From positions 930,001 to 994,000 of the forward strand of contig NZ_LR824569.1 of assembly GCF_903969135.1 (NCBI RefSeq): a stretch of 64,000 nucleotides of DNA, written 5' to 3'. The notes beneath the pieces are model-generated. The model saw nothing but the letters and a program-made list of their open reading frames with translations. It made no database searches and was not told the DNA's origin. Of the stretch, positions 8,125 through 17,399 are shown piece by piece. Both the position numbers and the translations under genes were made by a program. The DNA is from Chryseobacterium sp. JV274. Its GTDB lineage: Bacteria > Bacteroidota > Bacteroidia > Flavobacteriales > Weeksellaceae. The first letter of the stretch is position 1. Every line of letters starts with the position of its first letter.

Positions 8125-8583
8125 ATGGAATTAAATACCATTCAGGAAGTAGAAAATACAACAGTAGTTAACATCAGTAAAGTGTTGTATTCAGGTAACG
8201 TTGTAGTAACCGGAGGACGCAACGGGGAAGCTAAAAGCAGTGACGGAAAACTGGACATTGAACTGACCTCACCCGGAGCAAAAGGAAACGGAACGAATCC
8301 GGAACAGTTATTAGCTGCAGGATGGTCCGCGTGTTTTATCGGAGCTATGCATTTGGGTGCTGTTAAGATGGGAGTTAATCTTCCTACGGACCTGTCTGTC
8401 AATACCTCAATAGATCTGACATCCAATAATGACGGATTTTTTCTACAGGCTCATTTACAGATCATTTTACCGGGTCTTCCTATAGATGAAGCCAGAAAAG
8501 TTGTGGAAACGGCACATGCGACATGTCCTTATTCAAAAGCAACCCGTGGAAATATCAATGTAAAGATAGATGTTGTGGTGTAG
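8125..8583 (+). CDS. ohr: Organic hydroperoxide resistance protein (Ohr/OsmC family)
   Basis: 152 residues, cytoplasmic. The two redox cysteines are Cys70 (WSACF) and Cys134 (HATCPYSKATRGN), with Glu60 (NPEQLLAAGW) and an Arg near residue 32 in the expected places. This is the Ohr branch rather than OsmC by motif. It reduces organic hydroperoxides using dihydrolipoamide in characterised relatives. It follows the epoxide hydrolase gene on the same strand and is closed by a terminator at 8619-8656. No MarR/OhrR regulator is adjacent. Confidence 0.9.
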   Translation: MELNTIQEVENTTVVNISKVLYSGNVVVTGGRNGEAKSSDGKLDIELTSPGAKGNGTNPEQLLAAGWSACFIGAMHLGAVKMGVNLPTDLSVNTSIDLTSNNDGFFLQAHLQIILPGLPIDEARKVVETAHATCPYSKATRGNINVKIDVVV

Positions 8584-8618
8584 TTATCAGAATGTTCTTA
8601 TAGCGTTTTGATTGAAAT

Positions 8619-8656
8619 CTTCCTTGCCTTTTGGGTAAGGGAGGTTTTTGTTTTTT
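8619..8656 (+). terminator. Intrinsic terminator of the epoxide hydrolase/ohr operon
   Basis: A 10-bp stem with wobble pairs (8619-8628 with 8634-8643) and loop TTTTG is followed by a T-rich run (8645-8656). Confidence 0.8.
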
Positions 8657-8904
8657 AATGAAAGAGAAAATATTCAAAACGTAAATGAATACCTAGAAAG
8701 AAAATGATCTTTCTAGATATTTCATCCTTAGTCTTTAGAATCGATATTAATTAAATGCGATCAGGAAATTTTAATCATTAATGTCCTCCAAAGGTCCTAA
8801 TAATTATGGTAAAAGGCAAAACAGATCTTGTAAACATTCTAAGCTTATTCTGTAAAAAAAAATCTCAGGTATTGTAGATAAAATACGACTCAACACTATC
8901 ATCG

Positions 8905-8942
8905 AAACAAAAAAAGAGCATATCTATCATCAGATATACTCT
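8905..8942 (-). terminator. Intrinsic terminator of the HTH/membrane operon
   Basis: The 11-bp stem AGAGxATATCT (8915-8925 with 8932-8942, one mismatch) is followed on the minus strand by a T-rich run. It lies 64 bp after the stop of the 110-residue HTH gene. Confidence 0.7.
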
Positions 8943-9006
8943 AAAAACTTAGAAAAAAAACAAAACGATAAACAACATTGCTTTAGTGGAAAATGTGTTC
9001 TTCTCT

Positions 9007-9339
9007 TTATATTAAAAATGTACGTTTCCATTTGGTCACTGTATTTCTGCTCAGCTTAAAATGGCTAGCCAGCTGGGTATTATTTAACCTGTGCTTTTTC
9101 TGATAATCGAGGATTTCAAAAATAACCTGTTTATCATAGGATTTGAATTTTTGACTTTCAGACAATCCATCAAAAAAAATGATCGTATTAATCTTCAGCA
9201 CATCAGATACTGACAGACAGTCCTTGGCTAAAAACCCTTTGACAAATTCTCTTTTATCAGGGCATTTGGCTTCGATAAAATCATGGTAAATCTGTTTATA
9301 ATTGGGGCCGATATTTATGATCTGTATTTGCTTATCCAT
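9007..9339 (-). CDS. Small helix-turn-helix protein (OrfA-like HTH)
   Basis: 110 residues. The C-terminal third carries a clear HTH (LNNTQLASHFKLSRNTVTKW). The N-terminal part (QIINIGPNYKQIYHDFIEAK) is of a type seen beside similar HTH genes in flavobacteria. Its start overlaps the end of the 139-residue HTH gene by 25 bp, so the two are translationally linked. Automatic annotation may call it a transposase, but there is no DDE ORF, terminal repeat or target duplication nearby. A regulatory role is inferred. Confidence 0.7.
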   Translation of the reverse strand: MDKQIQIINIGPNYKQIYHDFIEAKCPDKREFVKGFLAKDCLSVSDVLKINTIIFFDGLSESQKFKSYDKQVIFEILDYQKKHRLNNTQLASHFKLSRNTVTKWKRTFLI

Positions 9340-9734
9340 TTATTGAGCGTTGATTTTGGAATTCTGTATTGATTCATGATTTCTAAAGTTGTCATCTGCT
9401 TATTCTCCAGGAGCTCCAGCATAAAGTCTATGATCTCTTTAGTATATAAGCTTTTCCTGAATTGAGGCAGCTGGGATTGTTTCTCTTTTTTATTGGGGCT
9501 GGATGCCGGAGCATATAAAATCAAATGATTGGAGTACAGTCGGAAAAAGTCATATTCAAGCAGTTTACACCATTTTAAAAGTACATCTGCACCTACAGAC
9601 TTCTGAGAATACATTTCTGTAATTTCCTTTTCTGTTTTCTGCAAAAACTTACAGATTCTGGTTATCTCTACTTCTTCTTCCTTTACTCTTTTATACAGCA
9701 GATCTCCGATATGAATATCTTTTAAATTTTCCAT
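9315..9734 (-). CDS. Two-HTH regulator-like protein
   Basis: 139 residues. The N-terminal ~65 residues (IHIGDLLYKRVKEEEVEITR, then LLKWCKLLEYDFFRLY) resemble the XRE-like HTH found in many small flavobacterial proteins. The C-terminal ~50 residues are an OrfA-type HTH (MNQYRIPKSTLNKWISKY). It is paralogous to the partial gene at the left edge of the window. It overlaps the next gene (9007-9339) and follows a membrane protein gene by 10 bp. Target unknown. Confidence 0.7.
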   Translation of the reverse strand: MENLKDIHIGDLLYKRVKEEEVEITRICKFLQKTEKEITEMYSQKSVGADVLLKWCKLLEYDFFRLYSNHLILYAPASSPNKKEKQSQLPQFRKSLYTKEIIDFMLELLENKQMTTLEIMNQYRIPKSTLNKWISKYRS

Positions 9735-9744
9735 CTATATTAAT

Positions 9745-10236
9745 TTATTTACTATTCAAAACACCATCATCTCCTTCGGAAATAAACTCATGGTCTTTCA
9801 TGGTCATATTTTTTGTGATATCTTTAAAAAGTAAATTCACCTGATTTTCATTACAAAAGGTAATATCAATATCCATTCTTAAAACTTTGCCCGAAGAATT
9901 CAAGAATAGAATAACCAGGTATTTTTTTAAAATGCCTTCCTTGATTTCAATATTTACGATTTTTCTGTGCGGCATTTCAAAACGAGGTTTTTTACCTGCC
10001 GAAAGCCATTGATAACTTTTTATGGAAAGGATCTCTCCGGAGTTTTCATATTCGAAGATAAACCTGTTTTTTAGTTTCCCGTATAGCAATGCCAAAAGAG
10101 TAATAAAAATAAACAACATTGGAAGTAAATGATAATCAAGGAATCTAAGTGTAATAATTGTTACCAATAGGAATACAATCAGTAGCAGCTGAAAAATCAT
10201 ATGATGAATTACTTTTTTCTTATTGTTTATTTTCAT
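9745..10236 (-). CDS. Two-spanner membrane protein, unknown function
   Basis: 163 residues. Two transmembrane helices (residues ~13-32 and ~35-52) are followed by a ~105-residue cytoplasmic domain rich in beta strands (RFIFEYENSGEILSIKSYQW, then KIVNIEIKEG). This layout resembles PH-like membrane-anchored domains, but I do not recognise the family with certainty. It is the first gene of the unit that continues with two HTH genes, 10 bp apart. Confidence 0.6.
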   Translation of the reverse strand: MKINNKKKVIHHMIFQLLLIVFLLVTIITLRFLDYHLLPMLFIFITLLALLYGKLKNRFIFEYENSGEILSIKSYQWLSAGKKPRFEMPHRKIVNIEIKEGILKKYLVILFLNSSGKVLRMDIDITFCNENQVNLLFKDITKNMTMKDHEFISEGDDGVLNSK

Positions 10237-10351
10237 TGAACTCTCAAATTGTGAAGATTGTTATGTTAATAAATTGCTTTTTATAAAAAGTACTTTGAAT
10301 TCAAATGGCGGAATATTTCTACTCCGCTCATTTTAAAATGTAATTAAAAAT

Positions 10352-11266
10352 CTAATTCTTGTAAAAACTATATCCTGTAGACTGTACTCCCCAGTTCTGT
10401 AAAAAAGCAGCATTTGTAATGGCAGCACGGGAAGATAAATTTTCTATTCCATATAATAATTCTACTTTATATTCAGAATCCGGATCAATACTAATCCCTG
10501 TTCCGTCACCTACACTGTAATTGGCATACAGAAAGTATCTGAAATTGGCATTGGTAGCGCCTCCTACAGCATATGGATTACCTGAGCTGTCTAAATTTGC
10601 CGCATCAAAGAAGTAGGGTGAAATCTGCGAGGTCTGCATAACCACCGTTACTGTATTTTGTTCCGTCCAATCATTTACTCCAGGTCCTGTTTTTTTGTAA
10701 AGTCTTGCGTATGCTCTGCTATTGAACAATACAGGAACTTTAATCTTTCCTGTTCCACTTTCAATGGAAGTTTGGGAAAACGGACCTAAATCACCGTAAT
10801 TCATCTCAAACCATAATCCCCAGGATACAGTACCTCTTCGCACAGAACTTGCCGGAAATTTCAATCCAATCGTAGAATTGGGAACTACCCAGCAATTATT
10901 GGCATCTATCTGAGGAGAACCTCCGTTTTGCGTAGGATTTCTTATCGAAGTTAAAGCTACATTCCTTGAATCATTTTGTCTGATATTACTATCCAGATTA
11001 TAGACAATAAAATCATCCGGATCCACGGGTTTGAATATTCCTATATTTCCATTTGCATCGGACACCATTGGAGTTCCGGCTGGAATGATCGGCAAATCTC
11101 TGACCCGTAAATTTCCGTTGATATCTAATGTACTTGTAGGAGAAGTTGTATTGATTCCTACATTTCCGGTTTGTCCGGACACGGTAATGGATAGTCCAAG
11201 CATTACCAATGCTAAGGATGTAATTTTTCTATTTTTCATAACCTTTGGTTTATTTTTTTTTGACAT
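10352..11266 (-). CDS. Secreted cell-surface protein with GINTTSP head
   Basis: 304 residues. A second Met at residue 10 (MKNRKITSLALVMLGLSITV) may be the real start, directly before the signal peptide. The mature protein opens with the NVGINTTSPTSTLDINGNLR motif common at the N-terminus of flavobacterial surface proteins. The rest is a beta-rich, Asn/Gly/Thr-rich region with no catalytic motif seen. No T9SS sorting domain is evident at the C-terminus. It is divergent from the sensor kinase at 11600. Function unknown. Confidence 0.75.
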   Translation of the reverse strand: MSKKNKPKVMKNRKITSLALVMLGLSITVSGQTGNVGINTTSPTSTLDINGNLRVRDLPIIPAGTPMVSDANGNIGIFKPVDPDDFIVYNLDSNIRQNDSRNVALTSIRNPTQNGGSPQIDANNCWVVPNSTIGLKFPASSVRRGTVSWGLWFEMNYGDLGPFSQTSIESGTGKIKVPVLFNSRAYARLYKKTGPGVNDWTEQNTVTVVMQTSQISPYFFDAANLDSSGNPYAVGGATNANFRYFLYANYSVGDGTGISIDPDSEYKVELLYGIENLSSRAAITNAAFLQNWGVQSTGYSFYKN

Positions 11267-11599
11267 TCATCTGCTTATTGATCACCTGAATTTTAACAGA
11301 GGAGATGTACGTCTCCCCTGTATAAACCACCCTGAAATTTCACTTAAAATACGTGGGAACATATTTAACATTCATTGTTAAATCAGGTAATAAATTGTTG
11401 GGACAAAGATCAGATAACCCATACGGATGGTAAAATAATTATTGTAAAAATAGATAGTCGTGATTGTAATTTTAAATTTAATAGTGTGTAGTTTAAAAAT
11501 GACATTGTATACTTTTGCTGGCCGTTAATTTTTCCTAACTTTATAATAATAATTCACTATATCTATTAAAAAACACACATAATTATCAATCCACAACTG
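11267..11599. other. 333-bp divergent intergenic region
   Basis: The region separates the surface-protein gene (minus) from the kinase gene (plus). The only signal I can support is TACTTTTG at 11510-11517 for the kinase. No exact TAnnTTTG was found on the minus strand. Confidence 0.5.
11510..11517 (+). promoter_or_regulatory. -7 element for the sensor kinase operon
   Basis: TACTTTTG matches TAnnTTTG exactly and lies 82 bp before the start codon. No good TTG -33 element is seen at the usual distance. Confidence 0.45.
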
Positions 11600-14590
11600 A
11601 TGCCTCTTAAAATCTATATTTTCATTTTATTATTCTGTATACAAATCTGTTGTAGCCAGCAGACAGCCTCTGTTTGGTATGATACAGACAACGGGCTTCC
11701 GCAGAATAGTGTAAAGGATATTACCAAAGACAAATATGGATTTATCTGGATGAGTACAGAGAACGGACTTGTGCGGTATGACGGATATAATTTCGTAACC
11801 TTTAATCATCTTAATCTTAAGAATAACAGATTCTCCTTTTTTTTTGGAAATGCTGAAAAAGACTCTATTTATAATTTAACCGCTTACAGTGAAAACACCA
11901 CTTTAATATCCAAAAGAAATGTAAGTATTTTACAGAAAAAGAACCACTGCATAAAAAAAGTACTGAGTGAAAGCAGGTCATATTCAGTATTTATGAAAAA
12001 TGGAGTTTTAGAAGAGATTGATCTTAAGAAATTCTTTATTTATTTTAATAAGAATAGTTATTATCATCTATCTAATGATGGAACAATACAGTATAAGCAT
12101 AAAAATATTGCGACAATAAAAGGACTGCCGAAGGATTTTATATTGGACACGTTTTGTTTGGGAGAAAATATATTTATTATATCCAAGGCACTGAAAAAAA
12201 TCGTTAAAATCACCTCCGAAAAAATTACATACACAGATGCTCCTGATATTTTTTTCCAAAATGATGTCAAGGTATACTGGAGTCAGATTAATAATCAGTC
12301 TTTTATTATTCAGGATCGCATTCTGTATAAAATAGTCTATGAAAACAATGCTGTCAGTTTAAAAAAACTTGCAGCTTATGACCTTAAGAAAAATTCTTTA
12401 TCCTCTATTTATCATGATGAAGCAAATAATAAGCTATACTTGGGAACCTTATCTGATGGGCTTAATGTAATCAAATTCAATAATTTTCATGTGGTCAACA
12501 AATCAGATAAATCTTATGATAATATTTTTTATTCCCTGCTGCCTTTTGGAACGGATAAGGTAATTACATCTTCGGGAGATGTTTACAGTGAAAACGGACT
12601 GGAAAAACAATATCACTTCAGTACAACAAGCAGGTATTTTTTATTATATGATGATCAAAAAAATATAATTATTCAAAATGATTTTTCTCTACTGCGTTTT
12701 CTTAACAATGTCAATTATTCAGGAAAGGAAAAACTTTATTTTGGAAAAACAGCATCTTGCCTCTGGAACATGAACAATTATTATGTCATAGCATTTCATA
12801 CAGCTTCATTAAGTACCCAGCTTGCTTTTTACAAAGATGTCAGTTTTAAAAATCCATTCTTACAACTTTCAATCCCAAATATTGTAACCTCTGTGCAGGA
12901 ATATGGTCAGAACAAATGGTTGGTGGGGACCAGAGATGCTTTATATTCTGTAGAAACTCCCGATTTCACATTAAAAAAAGTATCTGAAAAGTCTTTGAAT
13001 GTAAGGGAAATTGTAAAAACGAATGATGGAAGCTTCTGGATCATGACTCAGGGAAACGGCTTTTTTCTTTACAAAAACAAAGAATTAATAAAAATGCCTG
13101 AAGATAAGGACGGCTACCTTTTGTTTTCACATACAATTCTGGAAGATAAAAAAGGATTTTTCTGGATCAGCACCAATAACGGATTATTTCAGGTACTGAA
13201 AAACAATCTTCTGAACTATTCCAGAGATAGGAAGTCTTCTGTATATTATTACAGATACAGCAAAGAAGATGGGTTCAATACCAATGAATTCAACGGAGGA
13301 TGTTCTCCCAGTTCTGCAATTCTACAAAATGGAAGTTTTGTTTTCCCTTCCATAAAAGGACTGGTATTTTTTGATCCTAAAAAAATAAAAAGTTATTATC
13401 CGCAAAATTTCTTCATGGAACGTGTTGTATTTTATGATTCGAAAAGCAACATACAAGAAAATACCATCAATTTGGAAAATAATTTCTACAAAGCCTTGAT
13501 TTTGGTAGATGTACCTTATTATGCCAACCGGGTAAACCTTGTAATTGAAGCCAAACTAAAAGGCTCTAAAAATGAGAAATGGGAGAAAGTAAATAGTGAT
13601 GGGAAATACTACATCACCAATCTGGAACCCGGAAAATATCAGCTTATCATCAGAGTACTAGCCTCTCCAACAGGAAAATACATTTACAAAACACTGAATA
13701 TTGATGTAAAATATCTATTCTACCAAACATTACTTTTTAAGTTTTTTGTCATTTTAATTCTATCACTCATCTTATTAAAGCTAATCAAACTACGAATAAG
13801 AAGACAGGAACTAAAAAAAAGAGAACTGGAAAAAATCATTGAAACAAGAACTCAGAAATTATTAAAAACAGTTTCAAAACTGGAATATACAAAGGAACAG
13901 CTTCGAAAAGAAAGTGTTCAGCAGAAAAAATTGCTGGAGACAATAAGTCACGACATTATCACTCCTATCAAATATCTGTCTATTGCTGCAAAGAAATTGT
14001 ATGAAACTGATGAACACGATCATTATATACAAAAAAAGCACTTTGAAAGCTTTTATAAATCTTCTATAGAGTTCTACAACTTTGTAAAAACCCTGAAGGA
14101 ATACGCCGAAATTTATAATGTTTCCGAAAAAAAGGAAACCTATAATATTTACGAAGTTATTGAATCCAAAAAAACTCTTTTTGAAGGAGCTGCCAAAGAA
14201 CAAAACACGCAGATCATTAATCATGTTAAAAATCCTACTTACTCCCAAATCAACCAGAATGTAGTAGCGGTTATTATTCATAATTTAATAGATAATGCGA
14301 TAAAAAATACAACAAATGGAACCATAGAACTGTCTACTATTGAAGATGACAGCATCTTTTTTCTGGAAGTAAGAGATACAGGAAAAGGAATGAGCCAGGA
14401 ACAGATGACGTACTATGAAAAGCTTCAGAAAAATATTGAAAATGAAAAACTCATTTTACAAAAATATAGCTTGGGACTGCATCTTATTCTTCAGTTACTC
14501 ATGATGATCAACGGTAAAATAGACTTTAAAAACAATAACCCATATGGAACAATAGTATCGATTAAAATAAAAAAACAAAAATATGGATAG
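11600..14590 (+). CDS. Reg_prop/Y_Y_Y sensor histidine kinase
   Basis: 996 residues. A signal peptide (1-~20) precedes a long periplasmic sensor with two-component propeller repeats (DNGLPQNSVKDITKDKYGFI near residue 28; similar blades at ~500-545), then a Y_Y_Y-type Ig domain (~610-695). One transmembrane helix (~709-731) leads into a coiled coil and a kinase core. The H box is ISHDIITPIKYLS with His784, the N box HNLIDNAIKNT starts at His894, and the G boxes are DTGKGM (Asp926) and YSLGLHLILQLL. It has no receiver or AraC module of its own, unlike hybrid one-component kinases of this class. Its stop overlaps the response regulator gene by 8 bp. Confidence 0.93.
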   Translation: MPLKIYIFILLFCIQICCSQQTASVWYDTDNGLPQNSVKDITKDKYGFIWMSTENGLVRYDGYNFVTFNHLNLKNNRFSFFFGNAEKDSIYNLTAYSENTTLISKRNVSILQKKNHCIKKVLSESRSYSVFMKNGVLEEIDLKKFFIYFNKNSYYHLSNDGTIQYKHKNIATIKGLPKDFILDTFCLGENIFIISKALKKIVKITSEKITYTDAPDIFFQNDVKVYWSQINNQSFIIQDRILYKIVYENNAVSLKKLAAYDLKKNSLSSIYHDEANNKLYLGTLSDGLNVIKFNNFHVVNKSDKSYDNIFYSLLPFGTDKVITSSGDVYSENGLEKQYHFSTTSRYFLLYDDQKNIIIQNDFSLLRFLNNVNYSGKEKLYFGKTASCLWNMNNYYVIAFHTASLSTQLAFYKDVSFKNPFLQLSIPNIVTSVQEYGQNKWLVGTRDALYSVETPDFTLKKVSEKSLNVREIVKTNDGSFWIMTQGNGFFLYKNKELIKMPEDKDGYLLFSHTILEDKKGFFWISTNNGLFQVLKNNLLNYSRDRKSSVYYYRYSKEDGFNTNEFNGGCSPSSAILQNGSFVFPSIKGLVFFDPKKIKSYYPQNFFMERVVFYDSKSNIQENTINLENNFYKALILVDVPYYANRVNLVIEAKLKGSKNEKWEKVNSDGKYYITNLEPGKYQLIIRVLASPTGKYIYKTLNIDVKYLFYQTLLFKFFVILILSLILLKLIKLRIRRQELKKRELEKIIETRTQKLLKTVSKLEYTKEQLRKESVQQKKLLETISHDIITPIKYLSIAAKKLYETDEHDHYIQKKHFESFYKSSIEFYNFVKTLKEYAEIYNVSEKKETYNIYEVIESKKTLFEGAAKEQNTQIINHVKNPTYSQINQNVVAVIIHNLIDNAIKNTTNGTIELSTIEDDSIFFLEVRDTGKGMSQEQMTYYEKLQKNIENEKLILQKYSLGLHLILQLLMMINGKIDFKNNNPYGTIVSIKIKKQKYG

Positions 14591-15221
14591 AAAAATTATT
14601 ATTGCTGATGATCATTTTGTAGTAAGGTTGGGAACCACCCTTATTCTGGAATCACACTACAAAGATGTGAAGATTTCTTACGCAGAATCTTATACAGATC
14701 TAACAGATCAACTACTCATTGAGAAATTCGACTTATTGATCCTGGATATCAATATGCCGGAGAGTAAGTATCTGAGCATGATTGGTGAAGTAAAAAAAAT
14801 ACAGCCGGATCTTAAGATTTTAGTGTTTTCGGTGTATGACAATGATATTGCAGTACAGTATATCATTGAAGGGGCTGACGGATACATTAATAAATTATGT
14901 GATGAAAATAATATCCTGGAAGCCGTAGAAAACATCTTTGAAACAGGAACTTATTATTCCCCGGATATTGTAAAAAAACTGGTTTCTTCCGCTAAAAAAG
15001 ACACTCCTATCAACCCGATAGAAGCCTTATCCGAAAGAGAAAAGGAAATATTTGATTTATTGATAAAAGGATACGGCAATATTGAGATCTCGAATGAACT
15101 GAACCTGCATCTTTCTACAGTAAGCACCTACAAAGCAAGAGTCTACAAAAAACTAAACATTAAAAACACGGTAGATCTTGTACGGTTAGGAGATAAAAAC
15201 CAGGCACACAAATACAAATAA
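14583..15221 (+). CDS. NarL/LuxR-family response regulator
   Basis: 212 residues. The receiver domain has acidic D9/D10, phospho-acceptor Asp55 (LLILDINMP) and the conserved Lys104 (GYINK). The LuxR-type HTH is at ~148-200 (LSEREKEIFDLLIKGYGNIE, then LSTVSTYKARVYKKL). It starts inside the last codons of the kinase gene, so the two form one translation-coupled system, closed by the terminator at 15263-15299. Targets are unknown; the divergent surface-protein gene at 10352-11266 is a candidate by position only. Confidence 0.95.
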   Translation: MDRKIIIADDHFVVRLGTTLILESHYKDVKISYAESYTDLTDQLLIEKFDLLILDINMPESKYLSMIGEVKKIQPDLKILVFSVYDNDIAVQYIIEGADGYINKLCDENNILEAVENIFETGTYYSPDIVKKLVSSAKKDTPINPIEALSEREKEIFDLLIKGYGNIEISNELNLHLSTVSTYKARVYKKLNIKNTVDLVRLGDKNQAHKYK

Positions 15222-15262
15222 TAACGAGCATTCTAACAAACACTAAGATGTAATACCAAAAC

Positions 15263-15299
15263 AAAATCCCCAATATCAGATGGATAAAGGGGATTTTTT
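15263..15299. terminator. Intrinsic terminator after the two-component genes
   Basis: AAAATCCCC (15263-15271) pairs with GGGGATTTT (15289-15297), followed by T residues. The loop is long (17 nt). It lies between convergent genes. Confidence 0.7.
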
Positions 15300-15319
15300 A
15301 TTTTTAACCAGCAATTATA

Positions 15320-15841
15320 TTATTTAATTACTGATTCTCCTTGAAGCAATTTTACAGCTTCTTCATTATTTTGCATCAGAGCATGCTGCAAAGCTGTGTT
15401 TCCTCTGTTATCCTTTATATTTTTATCAGCTCCTTTTTCTAAGAGTATTTTCAGGATTTCTGTTCTGCCAAAAACGGCTGCATAAATCAGAGCTGTTGCA
15501 TCATTGTAATTTTTGGCATTCATATCCGCTTTAAAGGAAATAAGTAATGAAACCATTTCTTTGTATCCTTTAAAAGCGGCACCCATTAATGCTGTATTAC
15601 CACTTTGATCCTGCAGATCGGGATGAGCTCCGTTTTCAAGCATCCATCGGGCCGCTTTGTAATGGTTATGGTATACGGTTAAGATTAAGGGAGTATAGCC
15701 TCCTGTGTTTTTAGAATCAATATCTTTTTTTAACTTAGACATGGCTTCTATATTACCTGTCTTTGCATACGAAAAGATGTCTTGCGCGCTCATTCTGCTC
15801 ATCGCAAGAAACAAAATAACGACGGAAATAAAGTATCTCAT
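15320..15841 (-). CDS. Exported ankyrin-repeat protein, catalase partner
   Basis: 173 residues. A signal peptide (1-~19) is followed by about four ankyrin repeats (GGYTPLILTVYHNHYKAARW, SGNTALMGAAFKGYKEMVSL, NDATALIYAAVFGRTEILKI, RGNTALQHAL). The gene starts 5 bp after the catalase stop, so they are co-transcribed. In Pseudomonas aeruginosa the ankB ankyrin gene lies beside katB and is needed for full catalase activity. An equivalent accessory role in the periplasm is inferred here from neighbourhood and domain. Confidence 0.88.
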   Translation of the reverse strand: MRYFISVVILFLAMSRMSAQDIFSYAKTGNIEAMSKLKKDIDSKNTGGYTPLILTVYHNHYKAARWMLENGAHPDLQDQSGNTALMGAAFKGYKEMVSLLISFKADMNAKNYNDATALIYAAVFGRTEILKILLEKGADKNIKDNRGNTALQHALMQNNEEAVKLLQGESVIK

Positions 15842-15846
15842 TATTC

Positions 15847-17370
15847 TTATTTTGAAGACAATAAAGATTCCAGCTGCTGGCGGTCCATTTTAACATATTG
15901 CGCCAGACGTTTTCCATATTCTGAATCTGCCTGATAGAAGTAAGAGATCATTTTAGCCACTACTTTTTTATTGGTAACACTGTTCAAAGCATTTCCAAGG
16001 TTTTTAATCAGGTTATCCTGATCTTTTTTAGAGAAAGACCTGTAGAGTTCTCCGGCCTGTTTAAAATTATTTTCCTTATCTATTTTCGCCTGTACTGATG
16101 ATGTACCCATTGGAAAAATAGTCTGAGAGTATTTGAATTTTTTGTTATCGGTCACTTCCGGTTTTCCCGCTGACGGCTGGTAATTGACTTCTCCGCTTTG
16201 AGGTCTCATAGACATGTAACCGTTTTGATTGTATGTCATCGCTTCATTCTTTGATGCATTAATTGGTAATTGCTGGAAATTTCCTCCGATCCTATGTCTC
16301 TGAGTGTCAAAATAAGAAAATAGTCTTCCTTGTAACAGTTTATCTTCTGATGGTTCAATTCCCGGTACAAGAGTTCCCGGAGAAAAAGCGGCCTGTTCTA
16401 CCTGCTGAAAATAGTTCGTCGGATTCTGATTAAGAGTCATTGTTCCTGCTTTAACCGATTTTGCAATAGATTCCGGCCATATTTTGGTCACATCTACCGG
16501 ATTAAAATCAAGCTTTTCAAAGTCATCTTTTTTCAGCATCTGTATATACAAATCCCACTTCGGAAAGTTTTTATTGCTAATAGCATTGTACAAATCTCTC
16601 GTAGCATGTTCTATTTGTGTAGATTGAATTTTATCGGCCTCTTCCTGAGTAAGATTCTTTTCGCCTTGCTGAGGAACCCATTTATACTTTACATACGTTA
16701 CTTCTCCTTTTGCATTGACCCATTTGAAGGCATGTACCCCATTCCCCTGCATTTCCCTGTAACTGGCAGGAATACCATAATCTGAAAACAACCAAGTCAG
16801 CGTATGCGTAGCTTCCGGAATATTAGCCATAAAATCAAAAACCCTGTTATTATCAGAAGCGTTATTGGTAACCGGAGATGGTTTAAAAGCGTGAACCATA
16901 TCAGGAAATTTCATGGCATCCCTGATGAAAAACACCGGTAAGTTGTTTCCCACTAAATCATAATTTCCCTGATCAGTATAAAATTTAACTGCAAATCCTC
17001 TTGGATCTCTGAAAGTTTCCGGAGATCCCTGCTGATGTACTACAGTAGAAAATCTTACCAATACAGGCGTTTTCTTTCCTGCTTTTGATAAAAAGTCAGC
17101 CATGGTAACCTCTGAAAAATCGGCATCTGCAACAAATTCGCCAATAGCTCCGGCCCCTCTCGCATGCACTACCCTTTCAGGAATTCTTTCTCTGTCAAAA
17201 GCCGCTAACTTCTCAATTAAATGAATATCTTCCAGTAAAACAGGTCCGTTATTTCCTACCGTTTTAGAATTTTGATTATCTCCTACAGGGCTTCCTGTAT
17301 TAGTTGTCAGTTGTTGAGAATACAGTGTAGAAGTGATAAGAATCCCAGCTAAAAACACATTTTTTTTCAT
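15847..17370 (-). CDS. Exported monofunctional haem catalase
   Basis: 507 residues, small-subunit catalase length. An N-terminal signal peptide (MKKNVFLAGILITSTLYSQQ) predicts periplasmic location. Active-site residues are His69 (RVVHARGAGA), Asn142 (YDLVGNNLPVFFIRD) and the proximal haem ligand Tyr353 (RLFSYFDTQRHRIG). It decomposes hydrogen peroxide. It is co-transcribed with the ankyrin gene 5 bp downstream. A TATATTTG -7 box lies 22 bp upstream, giving a very short leader. Confidence 0.95.
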   Translation of the reverse strand: MKKNVFLAGILITSTLYSQQLTTNTGSPVGDNQNSKTVGNNGPVLLEDIHLIEKLAAFDRERIPERVVHARGAGAIGEFVADADFSEVTMADFLSKAGKKTPVLVRFSTVVHQQGSPETFRDPRGFAVKFYTDQGNYDLVGNNLPVFFIRDAMKFPDMVHAFKPSPVTNNASDNNRVFDFMANIPEATHTLTWLFSDYGIPASYREMQGNGVHAFKWVNAKGEVTYVKYKWVPQQGEKNLTQEEADKIQSTQIEHATRDLYNAISNKNFPKWDLYIQMLKKDDFEKLDFNPVDVTKIWPESIAKSVKAGTMTLNQNPTNYFQQVEQAAFSPGTLVPGIEPSEDKLLQGRLFSYFDTQRHRIGGNFQQLPINASKNEAMTYNQNGYMSMRPQSGEVNYQPSAGKPEVTDNKKFKYSQTIFPMGTSSVQAKIDKENNFKQAGELYRSFSKKDQDNLIKNLGNALNSVTNKKVVAKMISYFYQADSEYGKRLAQYVKMDRQQLESLLSSK

Positions 17371-17391
17371 AATTTCTTATTTATTGTGGAG

Positions 17392-17399
17392 CAAATATA
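17392..17399 (-). promoter_or_regulatory. -7 element of the catalase/ankyrin operon
   Basis: On the minus strand this reads TATATTTG, an exact TAnnTTTG. It is 22 bp from the catalase ATG. The nearest TTG upstream is 25 bp away, longer than usual. Confidence 0.5.

Noticed and set aside
9007..9734. Insertion sequence or transposase pair
   Set aside because: The HTHs resemble OrfA, but there is no DDE catalytic ORF, no terminal inverted repeat and no target duplication, and the genes form an operon with a membrane protein.
13874..14281. 135-residue minus-strand ORF
   Set aside because: Shadow of the histidine kinase core, Phe/Asn-rich as expected for the reverse strand of AT-rich coding DNA.
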